In this document: positions 6,998-13,402 of the stretch, one piece after another | Layout of the letters: each line of letters begins with the position of its first letter | Numbering within the stretch: the stretch's first letter is position 1 | Source of the DNA: Clostridia bacterium | Lineage (GTDB): Bacteria; Bacillota; Clostridia; Christensenellales; Aristaeellaceae | Length of the DNA stretch: 13,402 nt | Direction: 5' to 3' | NCBI GenBank assembly: GCA_900754755.1 | Contig: CAAEEC010000152.1 | Coordinates: 1-13,402 of the forward strand | Position numbers and translations under genes: made by a program | Notes under the pieces: generated by a model | Databases searched by the model: none | The model's input: the letters and a program-made list of their open reading frames with translations, nothing else | What the model was told of the DNA's origin: nothing

Positions 6998-7729
6998 TTA
7001 CAACCCTTCCTTTTCATATCTCGGTTCGATATACGATTTATTATAATCGTTGCCGCCCGGGAAATTCGCGCTCTTGAGAACGCCAGGAGTTTTGCCTTTT
7101 TTCATCAGCTCTTCCACCACCACGGTGGTCACGCTCCACAGGATGAACGCCGCGGAAAGGCCGCTCGCCGCGCACAGGCGCGCCTCGATGCCTTCCACTT
7201 CCATCATGGCTTCCGCCGCGGGCGCGCAGTTGTCGAGCACCACGTCCGCCAGTTCATAGAGCTTTTTGCCCGAGGAATGCGGGCTTTCCACCTGCGTGGC
7301 ATAGCTCATGGAAGTGACGGCGATGATCTTCAGCCCCATCTTGCGCGCTTCATAGGCCAGATCCACGATGGAGAACGTGCGGCCGGAAACGGAGCCCAGG
7401 ATCATCACATCGCCCGGGCGCGCGCCCGAAGCTTTCAGCGCGTAGGCCGCCAGCCCTTCCATCGAAGTGTCCAAATCCGAACGGTCGCGCTTGCGCACCG
7501 GGTTGTCCACGACCAGATTGTACTTAAATTTTTTGTACAGAATCAGCCCACCGCCGCGGTAAATCAGCTCGGAATCGATGATGTGGCCGGAATCGCAAAT
7601 GTGCACGCACGCGCCCTGATCCACGGCGTCGGCAATCAGCTTGCCCGCGGCGATGATGTTTTCCCGCTGCGTGGTTTTCACGCGGGAATACAGATCATTG
7701 ATGGTGTCCCAATACCGATCCAGTAGCAT
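6998..7729 (-). CDS. SIS-domain protein, putative phosphosugar isomerase (second of two)
   Basis: A 243-residue protein with one SIS (sugar isomerase) fold. Motifs shared with its upstream paralogue are DSGHI at 46-50, GSVSGRT at 112-118 (the Ser-rich loop expected to bind a sugar phosphate), SPHSSGKKL at 149-157 followed by LADVVLDN, and a C-terminal SANF segment at 220-223. It resembles the sugar isomerase domain/UPF0309-type proteins of about 240 residues. The reaction is probably on a phosphorylated sugar or amino sugar in the cytoplasm, but the substrate is not known. The ATG is preceded by GAAGGAGG at about 9 nt. It lies 42 nt after the first SIS gene and 5 nt before the DUF5107 gene. 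Its active loop differs from the paralogue (GSV for HSV; DSG for GCS), so the two may have different roles or form a heteromer. Confidence 0.88.
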   Translation of the reverse strand: MLLDRYWDTINDLYSRVKTTQRENIIAAGKLIADAVDQGACVHICDSGHIIDSELIYRGGGLILYKKFKYNLVVDNPVRKRDRSDLDTSMEGLAAYALKASGARPGDVMILGSVSGRTFSIVDLAYEARKMGLKIIAVTSMSYATQVESPHSSGKKLYELADVVLDNCAPAAEAMMEVEGIEARLCAASGLSAAFILWSVTTVVVEELMKKGKTPGVLKSANFPGGNDYNKSYIEPRYEKEGL

Positions 7730-7771
7730 TTTTGGCAGCCTCCTTCAATTTGTTTGCTTGGAAATTTGCGT

Positions 7772-8527
7772 TTATCCCCGGGTATGCCCCATATAGAAGA
7801 TGCGGTCTTGGTATTCGGCCAGCATCTTGCGGTTGTGCTCGTCCCCCTGGTCGAGGTTGGCGGACATAAAGATGGGCGGAACCATGCCCGATTGCGCGAT
7901 TTTCTCCACGGCGCGCGCCATCACCGCGTTCACAATGGCCGCGCCCACCGCCGTAGACGTGGGAGCGACTTTTTCCGGCACGCCTTCGATTTCAATGGCC
8001 GAGTCGCCCACGCAGCCGCAATTGTCGATCACCAGATCCGCCGCGTCGCACAGCCGCAGGCCGGACGCGTGCCGCGAAGCCTGCGCGCGCGAATAGTCCA
8101 CGTTTGTGAGCGCGATCACGCGCACGCCCTTTTCCTTGGCGCGCAGCGCCGCGTCCACCGTGACCGCGTTGCGGCCGGAAACCGAATGGATCAAAAATAC
8201 GTCGCCCGCCCGCATGGGCTGGTTGTCCACGATGATCCGGCCATAATCCGCCATGCGCTCCAATTGGCTGGTCATGGTGGCTGGATCAATGTCCAGGCAC
8301 AGCCCTGGTGCGCGCACCGGATTGATCACGGCCAGGCCACCTGTGCGGTAATACAGTTCCAGCGCCAAAAGGCCCGCGTGGCTGCAGCCGAAGGCAAAGA
8401 TACAGTTTCCACCCTTTACCGCCTCGGCAAACCAGTCCGCGGCCTGCTCCATGGCTTCCGCCTGCGTGCGCTCCACTTTATCCAGCACTTCGCGCACCGC
8501 GCCAAAATACCGACCAATCGCGTCCAT
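7772..8527 (-). CDS. SIS-domain protein, putative phosphosugar isomerase (first of two)
   Basis: A 251-residue single-SIS-domain protein similar in order and motifs to the next gene. It has FGCSHAG (46-52), HSVSGRN (114-120), SRHASGLRL (151-159), LVIDNCGCVGD (165-175) and C-terminal SANLDQGDEHN (222-232). The SVSGR loop is the likely phosphate-binding site and the two histidines (His50, His153) are candidate catalytic or ligand residues. UPF0309-type sugar isomerase-domain proteins are the closest family I recognise. ATG at 8527 is chosen because AGGAG lies 9 nt upstream; in-frame Met codons further upstream (8563, 8578) lack such a site. It lies 44 nt after the kinase gene, so kinase product to isomerase is a natural order of reactions, though this is inference. 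Confidence 0.88.
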   Translation of the reverse strand: MDAIGRYFGAVREVLDKVERTQAEAMEQAADWFAEAVKGGNCIFAFGCSHAGLLALELYYRTGGLAVINPVRAPGLCLDIDPATMTSQLERMADYGRIIVDNQPMRAGDVFLIHSVSGRNAVTVDAALRAKEKGVRVIALTNVDYSRAQASRHASGLRLCDAADLVIDNCGCVGDSAIEIEGVPEKVAPTSTAVGAAIVNAVMARAVEKIAQSGMVPPIFMSANLDQGDEHNRKMLAEYQDRIFYMGHTRG

Positions 8528-8571
8528 TGCAAATCGCTCCTTTCTGTTGCGTCGCCCGTTCATGGCTCCGC

Positions 8572-9531
8572 TCACCACTGACTGATATGCTCTGGCATCC
8601 GCTGCCTCAGCAATGCGCGCGCTTCCTCGCGCGGCATGCGTTCCGCCGCCAGGCGCACCGCGCCTGCCAGGGCCGGTTCAAAGCAGGGCTTGCAAACCAC
8701 GAGTTCCGGGTTATACTCTATCAGCCGGGTGCGAAACGTCTCGAACATCAGCGGGTGCGTTTTCCACGCGCCGCCGCCGCAGGCGATTTCGCCCCTGGCT
8801 CCTTCGCGTTCCATCAGGCAAATGGTTTGCCGGGCCATCAATTCGCCCGCCTCGCGCACGATGGCTTGCGCCACCGCATCGCCCTTTGCGCAGGCTTCGC
8901 CCACAATCCGCGTGGCTTGCGCCACTTTGGCAAAGGGGGAAGGGGACTTGTGAATGGCCTGCACCAGATCGTAATCCCGGGCAAGACTCCAGCGCTCGCG
9001 GATGAGGTCGAAGAGGATCGTCTTTTCGCCCCAGCCCTCCAGCGCGGCCACGGCGGCGCGCAAGGCCTGCTCGCCAATCCAGGTGCCGCTGCCCTGGTCG
9101 CCCAGGATGGGCCCCCAGGAACCGACCACGAGCCTGCGCCCCTTGGGCGCCGCGGGATCGATCCAAAACACATCCGACCCCGTGCCTGCTAGCGCGAAAA
9201 TCCCACAGGGCTTTAGCAAAGCGGACCACAATCCCCCCACCGGCTCGCCCATTATACACCAATTGCCAACGGTGAAACGTTCGGAGATAACTTCCTTCAA
9301 AATGTCGATTGGGCCAACAATTGTCACATACGCGCATTCCAGCGCCGCTACGCCGCTTTGGGCCGCCAGCGCGCCGATGCATGCTTCCATATTTTTCCGG
9401 CTGATTTCGGGCGAATTTTGCGTGGTATTCACGCCGCCCGTCTGCGCCGAAGCGAGCAGGGTAAATTCCTCGTCAAAGAGCACTGCCGCACACTTCGACC
9501 CGCCCGCATCCAATGAAAGATACGCCTTCAT
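8572..9531 (-). CDS. BadF/BadG/BcrA/BcrD-type sugar kinase (N-acetylglucosamine kinase-like)
   Basis: A 319-residue member of the ASKHA ATPase fold. The phosphate-1 loop DAGGSKC is at 8-14. ALAGTGSD (113-120) is the second phosphate loop, GSWGPILGDQGSGTWIG (137-153) is the GlcNAc-kinase-like segment containing the catalytic-type Asp145 (GDQGSG), and CGGGAW (251-256) is the adenosine-binding motif. Such proteins phosphorylate GlcNAc or related sugars in the cytosol; the true substrate is not readable. ATG at 9531 is chosen because the protein then begins directly with MKAYLSLDAGG and AAAGGA lies upstream. An in-frame ATG at 9543 is possible, and the longer open frame to 9822 overlaps the binding-protein gene. 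It opens the catabolic unit and probably has its own promoter. Confidence 0.9.
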   Translation of the reverse strand: MKAYLSLDAGGSKCAAVLFDEEFTLLASAQTGGVNTTQNSPEISRKNMEACIGALAAQSGVAALECAYVTIVGPIDILKEVISERFTVGNWCIMGEPVGGLWSALLKPCGIFALAGTGSDVFWIDPAAPKGRRLVVGSWGPILGDQGSGTWIGEQALRAAVAALEGWGEKTILFDLIRERWSLARDYDLVQAIHKSPSPFAKVAQATRIVGEACAKGDAVAQAIVREAGELMARQTICLMEREGARGEIACGGGAWKTHPLMFETFRTRLIEYNPELVVCKPCFEPALAGAVRLAAERMPREEARALLRQRMPEHISQW

Positions 9532-9575
9532 TTTTTGCAACATCCTTTGCCGCCATTTTGCCTGCGCACACGCAT

Positions 9576-9604
9576 AGCATACCATATGTGGCCGCAAAAT
9601 ACAA
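9576..9604 (-). promoter_or_regulatory. Candidate promoter of the kinase-SIS-SIS-DUF5107 unit
   Basis: On the minus strand TTGTAT (9604-9599) and TATGCT (9581-9576) are separated by exactly 17 bp, and TGG precedes the -10 (extended -10). The start site would be near 9569, about 38 nt before the kinase ATG. A 7-bp inverted repeat (CATACCA at 9579-9585, TGGTATG at 9614-9620) brackets the -35 box and could be an operator. Confidence 0.5.
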
Positions 9605-9687
9605 TGCTTAGTTTGGTATGGGGTTCCACAAAATTTTTGGCGCAAGCGGCCGGCGGTTTTTGGTGAGATTGCTTTGTTTTCGTGTGA

Positions 9688-9720
9688 TTTGCGCCGCGGA
9701 AGAAAAACCCGCGGCGCAAA
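9688..9720. terminator. Strong GC-rich hairpin after the binding-protein gene
   Basis: A perfect 12-bp stem (9688-9699 with 9709-9720), GC-rich apart from three A/T pairs at its base, lies about 65 nt after the stop of the substrate-binding protein. No U-tract follows on the minus strand (TCACACG), so it may be a weak terminator that partly separates transport from catabolic genes, or an mRNA 3'-end stabiliser. Confidence 0.5.
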
Positions 9721-9785
9721 GAGCAATATGCAATTGAGGGATCCGCGCCGCCCGCACACGGCGGACAGCGCGGGAGGTACTGGGT

Positions 9786-11321
9786 TTATTCGGCGGCAGC
9801 CGCATCGCGCGCGGCCATCCACTCGTCGATCTGGCGCTGCACTTCGGCCACGATCGTATCCACGCCATTGGCCTTGAGCTGCTCGCGGAACTCATTGACG
9901 TAGGCTTCCACGTCCTCCTGCGAATTCAGCTTGCCGGTGGCAATGTCGCTCTGATACTGCATCACGATGTTCGTACAGGCTGCAACCTCATTCACCACGT
10001 TCTCTGTGTTGAAGGAGAAGCCCATGTGGGTCGGAATGGCGCATTCCTCGTTTAGGCGGGCCATCTCGGTGAGCAGCTCGTTGTTCGGGCCGGTGAGGTC
10101 GGCGGGCGCGTTCACGATCAGCAGGTTGCCGAGCGGGGCTGCATACCACATATAGTAGCCGCGGGCAGCCGGATCAGAGTTGCGCTCGGTGAATTCCATT
10201 CTGCCTTCCTCATTGTAGGTGTAGTGCACGCCTTCCACGCCAAAGCGCAGCATGGTGGCAACTTCGGGGTTGGTGTTCACTTCGTTGAGGACCATCATGG
10301 CGCGCTCGGGATCCGCGCAGTTGGCGGAAATCGCGGTGCCAGCGGAGAAGTAGTTGTTGGTCTCCGTCCAGATGGTGTCGCTCATGATCATCTTGGTCTC
10401 AAACGCGTCGCCGTACATGTGCGGCTCCATGTAGGTGTAGCCCCAGCCAACCCAGCCGAACACGGCGCCGGTGTACTGCCAGTCGCTGCGGTCGGTGTAG
10501 TCATAGGCCTGGATGCCGTCCGCCACCCAGCGCTGGCGCAGCTTGGCGAACTCCATGTATTCGGGCGTGTCGTAGAAATTGAACACGGTGTTGCTATCGT
10601 AGCCTTCCACATCGTCGATGCCGTCGATGTTGCACACCGCGAAATAGGCGTCGTTGAAGAAGGTCTCAAACGCGAAGTAGTACGGATACGCCAGGTTGGT
10701 GTCCCACACCACGGGGTAGTCCGCCCATTCCGGATGCGCCGCGTCGCGCTTTTCCTTCACTTCGTAGAACACTTCCTCCCAATCGTCGAAGGAGTTGTAT
10801 TCCACGCTCTCCATATCGATGCCCAGCTCCTCCGCCATGGTGGCATTGTAGACGAGCGAGATGAAGTAGCCATTGTCCTTGAGGGAGGGAATGCCATAGA
10901 TGTTGCCATTGATGCGCATGGCTTCCCAGATTTCCTCATCGAACAGGGCGTAGGTATCCGCCCCGATGGTGGTGAGCAGATCGTCCAGCGGATAGTACGC
11001 GCCGCGCTGAGACTCGGTCACGTAGTCCAGCTTGGTCTGTGAACCGAAACCGATGATGCCCACATCCTGGCCGGAGGAGATCATCACGCGCATGTTGTCC
11101 CAGTATTCATCGCCAGACCAGAAGTGCAGGTTCACGTTGCAGTTGAACTTCTCCAGCAGGATTTCGTTGAGCGCATCGTTCACGATCTGGGAGTCTGTCT
11201 GCTCCGTCTGGCCAAAATACCAATCGATCGTAACGAACGGGAGCTCTTCCTCCGCCATGGCGGGCGCTAGGCTGATGCACATGGCCAATAGAACGAGGAT
11301 GGCGAGAAGCTTGCGTTTCAT
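9786..11321 (-). CDS. ABC transporter substrate-binding protein, DUF3502 family
   Basis: A 511-residue extracytoplasmic solute-binding protein for a CUT1 carbohydrate importer. The N-terminus MKRK plus a hydrophobic stretch ending in APAMA|EE is a Sec signal peptide with a type I cleavage site after Ala23. Cys15 is preceded by Met, so it is not a proper lipobox. The rest is a cluster-type sugar-binding fold rich in Trp, Tyr, Asp and Glu, and the C-terminal part from about 365 (NLLIVNAPADL ... HMGFSFNTENV ... VAEVQRQIDEWMA) matches the DUF3502 region of LplA-like proteins. ATG at 11321 has a perfect AAGGAGGT 6-7 nt upstream. It follows the two permeases with a 56-nt gap that contains a hairpin. 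The ligand is probably an oligosaccharide; identity unknown. Confidence 0.93.
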   Translation of the reverse strand: MKRKLLAILVLLAMCISLAPAMAEEELPFVTIDWYFGQTEQTDSQIVNDALNEILLEKFNCNVNLHFWSGDEYWDNMRVMISSGQDVGIIGFGSQTKLDYVTESQRGAYYPLDDLLTTIGADTYALFDEEIWEAMRINGNIYGIPSLKDNGYFISLVYNATMAEELGIDMESVEYNSFDDWEEVFYEVKEKRDAAHPEWADYPVVWDTNLAYPYYFAFETFFNDAYFAVCNIDGIDDVEGYDSNTVFNFYDTPEYMEFAKLRQRWVADGIQAYDYTDRSDWQYTGAVFGWVGWGYTYMEPHMYGDAFETKMIMSDTIWTETNNYFSAGTAISANCADPERAMMVLNEVNTNPEVATMLRFGVEGVHYTYNEEGRMEFTERNSDPAARGYYMWYAAPLGNLLIVNAPADLTGPNNELLTEMARLNEECAIPTHMGFSFNTENVVNEVAACTNIVMQYQSDIATGKLNSQEDVEAYVNEFREQLKANGVDTIVAEVQRQIDEWMAARDAAAAE

Positions 11322-11342
11322 TGGAGTACCTCCTTTTATTTC

Positions 11343-11364
11343 TACCGCGCCCATTTGCACGGTA
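11343..11364 (-). other. Intercistronic stem-loop before the binding-protein gene
   Basis: Arms 11343-11350 and 11357-11364 form an 8-bp stem (one G-U wobble in the minus-strand RNA) with a 6-nt loop, placed between the second permease stop and the binding-protein Shine-Dalgarno. Stem-loops at this place can protect the downstream mRNA after cleavage and give the binding protein in excess over the permeases. Confidence 0.4.
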
Positions 11365-11377
11365 AGATACTTTGACA

Positions 11378-12286
11378 TTACTCTTTGATGCTGCCCATGG
11401 TGAGGCCTTGCACAAAGTAGCGCTGGAAGAACGGGTACGCCGCCAGGATCGGCACCACGATGATCACTGTACAGGCCATGCGCAGGCTCTGCGTGGGCAC
11501 GGTGCGCAGGTATTGCAAACCATCGGGGGTACTACCCACGCCGGCGTTGCGCTTGAGGAAATCAATGCTCGATTGGATCTTCTGCAAAAGCGTTTGCAGC
11601 GGGATCAAGCTGTCGTTGGCCGTGATGTAGAGCATGCCGGTGAACCAATCGTTCCAGCGGCTGACGACGTTGAACAGGCCGATGGTGGCCAGGCCCGCCT
11701 TGAACAGCGGCAGCACGATGCTGATAAACACCCGGAAATGCCCCGCGCCATCGATGCGCGCCGCCTCAAACAGCGAATCGGGAATCGTGCTCAGGATGAA
11801 CGTGCGCAGGATGATCACGTTGTAAGCGCTCGCCAGGCTGGGCAGCAGGAAGATCCACACGGTGTTGTTCAGGTGCAGATAGCGCGTGTTGATGATGTAC
11901 GAGGGCACCAGGCCGCCGGAGAACAGCATGGTGAAGAACATCATCCAGGTGAGGAAACGCCGCGCCGGAAAGTGCTTGAGCGCAATTACGTACGAGAACA
12001 TGGACATCACTGTCAGGCTCATCACGGTGCCCACGATGGTGTAGAAAATGGTGATGATGTAGCTCTGCGCCACCTGGTCGCCCATTTTCATCAGGTGCCC
12101 GTAACCGTTGAGGGTCCACTCAATGGGGAAGAAGCTGTAGCCCACTTCGGAAATGGAGGCCTCGCTGGAAAACGAGACGATGATCACCAGCAGCATGGGC
12201 AACAACATCAGCAGGGAAACAAGCGAAAGAATGATTGTGAATAGCCAGTTCCAGCCGGGCTTGAGCCGATTGAATTTGAGTTCCAT
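11378..12286 (-). CDS. CUT1 ABC transporter permease, LplC/YtcP-like (MalG type)
   Basis: A 302-residue inner-membrane permease with about six transmembrane helices (first at about 14-38). The ABC permease EAA loop is at 174-193 (EAARIDGAGHF, then IVLP), which contacts the ATPase subunit. The C-terminus YPFFQRYFVQGLTMGSIKE is typical of the LplC/YtcP group. ATG at 12286 has GGGAGG 7 nt upstream and lies 15 nt after the stop of the first permease gene. It should pair with that permease to import sugars delivered by the DUF3502 binding protein. No ATPase gene is in the window; a shared MsmX-like ATPase encoded elsewhere is expected for this class. Confidence 0.94.
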   Translation of the reverse strand: MELKFNRLKPGWNWLFTIILSLVSLLMLLPMLLVIIVSFSSEASISEVGYSFFPIEWTLNGYGHLMKMGDQVAQSYIITIFYTIVGTVMSLTVMSMFSYVIALKHFPARRFLTWMMFFTMLFSGGLVPSYIINTRYLHLNNTVWIFLLPSLASAYNVIILRTFILSTIPDSLFEAARIDGAGHFRVFISIVLPLFKAGLATIGLFNVVSRWNDWFTGMLYITANDSLIPLQTLLQKIQSSIDFLKRNAGVGSTPDGLQYLRTVPTQSLRMACTVIIVVPILAAYPFFQRYFVQGLTMGSIKE

Positions 12287-12301
12287 ACTTTCGCCTCCCT
12301 T

Positions 12302-13237
12302 TTAAAACATTGCGCTGTCCGGATCGATCTTGGTCACGACCCAGTTGGCGAACAATACCATGACAAAGCCAACGACCGATTGATACAGGCCCACCGCCGT
12401 GGACATACCCACGTTGGATAGCTGGGTCAATCCGCGGTAAATGTAGGTATCGATAACGTCCGTCACATCGTAGATGCGGCCGGAGTTCTTGGTGACCACG
12501 TAGAACAGGCCGAAATCGCCGCGGAAGATGGAGCCCATGGCCATAATGATGGAAATGGCCATGATCAGCCGCAGGTGCGGCACGGTGATGTACCAGGCCT
12601 GCTGGAATTTGGAAGCGCCGTCCAGCACGGCGGCTTCGTAGTAGTCCTGCGAAATGCCGGAGATAACCGCCAGATAGAGCACCGTTTGGTAGCCCACGTT
12701 TTTCCAGGCGTTGATGAATACGAGCAATCCCGGCCAGATTTCGCTCACCGCATACCAGTCCGTCATTCCGCGCGCGCCGGTCATGCGGATAAAGGCGTTC
12801 ACCAGGCCGTAATCGCGGTCCAGGAAGGCGATCAGGATGATGGAAACCACGGCCCAGGAGAGAAAGTAGGGCAGCATGTAAATCGTTTGCAGGGTTTTGG
12901 CGGTTTTGCGGAAGGTCAGTTCGCTTAGCAGCAGTGCCAGCAGTACGGCAAAAAACATGTTCACACAGATGAACACCAGGTTGTAGCACACCGTGTTGCG
13001 CGTGATGACCCACGCGTCCGTCGTGGCGAAAAGGAATTCGAAATTTTTGAAACCGACAAAGGGGGAAGCCAGAATGCCCTTGGCAACGTTTAGATTCTGG
13101 AACGCCATAATGAGACCGAACATCGGCGCGTAACAGAAAATGAGCAAAAACAGAATGGTTGGCAGAGCCATTAACCACAAAGAGATGTCTTCCCGCCGGA
13201 AAAAGCGATGCTTTTTGCGTAGCTGCACTTGCGCCAT
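12302..13237 (-). CDS. CUT1 ABC transporter permease, LplB/YteP-like (MalF type)
   Basis: A 311-residue membrane permease with a basic N-terminus (RKKHRFFRRED) followed by about six helices beginning at about 19-37. The EAA loop is at 201-220 (EAAVLDGASKFQQAW, then ITVP). The C-terminal end (ANWVVTKIDPDSAMF) is typical of YteP/LplB proteins. ATG at 13237 has AAAGGAG about 8 nt upstream; the open frame continues to 13375, but that extension covers the leader and -10 region and is not protein-like. It is the first gene of the transporter operon, downstream of a strong promoter. Confidence 0.94.
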   Translation of the reverse strand: MAQVQLRKKHRFFRREDISLWLMALPTILFLLIFCYAPMFGLIMAFQNLNVAKGILASPFVGFKNFEFLFATTDAWVITRNTVCYNLVFICVNMFFAVLLALLLSELTFRKTAKTLQTIYMLPYFLSWAVVSIILIAFLDRDYGLVNAFIRMTGARGMTDWYAVSEIWPGLLVFINAWKNVGYQTVLYLAVISGISQDYYEAAVLDGASKFQQAWYITVPHLRLIMAISIIMAMGSIFRGDFGLFYVVTKNSGRIYDVTDVIDTYIYRGLTQLSNVGMSTAVGLYQSVVGFVMVLFANWVVTKIDPDSAMF

Positions 13238-13266
13238 GGCGTTCACTCCTTTACTTTTTGGGGCTC

Positions 13267-13315
13267 GCATTCGGCATTTGGCACATTTTATGGGACGCAT
13301 TCGCGCATCGAATGC
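13267..13315. promoter_or_regulatory. Repeated GCATTCG motifs in the transporter leader
   Basis: CGCATTCG occurs at 13266-13273 and 13296-13303, exactly 30 bp apart, and its inverse CGAATGC at 13309-13315 forms a 7-bp stem with the second copy (loop CGCAT). All lie between the promoter and the ribosome binding site of the permease operon. Spacing of about three helical turns fits cooperative binding of a repressor; a leader RNA hairpin is the alternative. Confidence 0.45.
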
Positions 13316-13330
13316 CAATTGCTTATAGTA

Positions 13331-13359
13331 ATAATAGTCACAAAACGCGCCCTTGTCAA
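13331..13359 (-). promoter_or_regulatory. Strong SigA promoter of the transporter operon
   Basis: On the minus strand TTGACA (13359-13354) and TATTAT (13336-13331) are separated by exactly 17 bp: a perfect -35 and 5 of 6 in the -10. The start site would be near 13324, leaving a leader of about 87 nt before the first permease. Confidence 0.88.
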
Positions 13360-13377
13360 TAGGTTTGTTTCTCAATC

Positions 13378-13389
13378 GTTAAATTTAAC
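13378..13389. promoter_or_regulatory. Perfect 12-bp palindrome GTTAAATTTAAC
   Basis: A perfect AT-rich palindrome about 19 bp upstream of the -35 box of the transporter promoter. The position suits an activator site or an UP-like element. No regulator gene is in the window. Confidence 0.4.
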
Positions 13390-13402
13390 AATAGCGCCAT
13401 AA

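Noticed and set aside
10224..11042. Plus-strand open frame of 272 codons
   Set aside because: Mirror of the DUF3502 binding protein; His/Val-rich shadow translation.
11372..12244. Plus-strand open frame of 290 codons
   Set aside because: Mirror of the second permease; Gln/His-rich with no domain.
12120..13178. Minus-strand open frame of 352 codons overlapping the permeases
   Set aside because: Same strand but wrong frame; the overlapping frame encodes clear permeases with EAA loops, and this one is Arg/His-rich without membrane segments.

Overview
The window looks like part of a chromosome from a fairly GC-rich, anaerobic, probably gut-associated Bacillota (Clostridia, perhaps Christensenellales-like). 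This is inferred from strong AGGAGG-type ribosome binding sites, SigA-type promoters, a CUT1 sugar transporter with a DUF3502 binding protein and no ATPase gene of its own, and the thioredoxin/CoA-disulfide-reductase set. Taxonomy cannot be proven from the sequence alone. All nine protein genes at 2607-13237 and 86-2439 lie on the minus strand; the only plus-strand gene is a tRNA-Ser.

Read in the direction of transcription (right to left): a promoter with consensus -35 and near-consensus -10 (13331-13359) drives two CUT1 permeases (12302-13237, 11378-12286) and a secreted DUF3502 substrate-binding protein (9786-11321). A 254-bp gap with a strong hairpin and a second candidate promoter follows. 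Next comes a four-gene catabolic unit: a BadF/BadG-type sugar kinase (8572-9531), two tandem SIS-domain putative phosphosugar isomerases (7772-8527, 6998-7729) and a DUF5107 mutarotase-fold protein with a TPR-like tail (5064-6992). It ends at a perfect bidirectional hairpin (5019-5061) shared with the convergent tRNA-Ser(CGA) gene (4887-4975), which has a perfect consensus promoter. Beyond the tRNA is a GH42 beta-galactosidase (2607-4583).

The leftmost block is a separate sulfur/redox operon: a single-domain rhodanese (2104-2439), a CoA-disulfide reductase-rhodanese fusion (404-2101) and thioredoxin (86-391), with very short gaps. It looks like a persulfide/thiol-disulfide relay.

A working model for the right part is uptake of a beta-galactoside-like oligosaccharide, hydrolysis by GH42 (and perhaps processing by the DUF5107 protein), phosphorylation by the kinase, and isomerisation by the SIS pair. 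The substrate, the function of the DUF5107 protein and the roles of the two SIS paralogues cannot be read from sequence; the kinase/SIS/SIS/DUF5107 unit is the best candidate here for an undescribed pathway. No transposase, phage gene or CRISPR array was seen.
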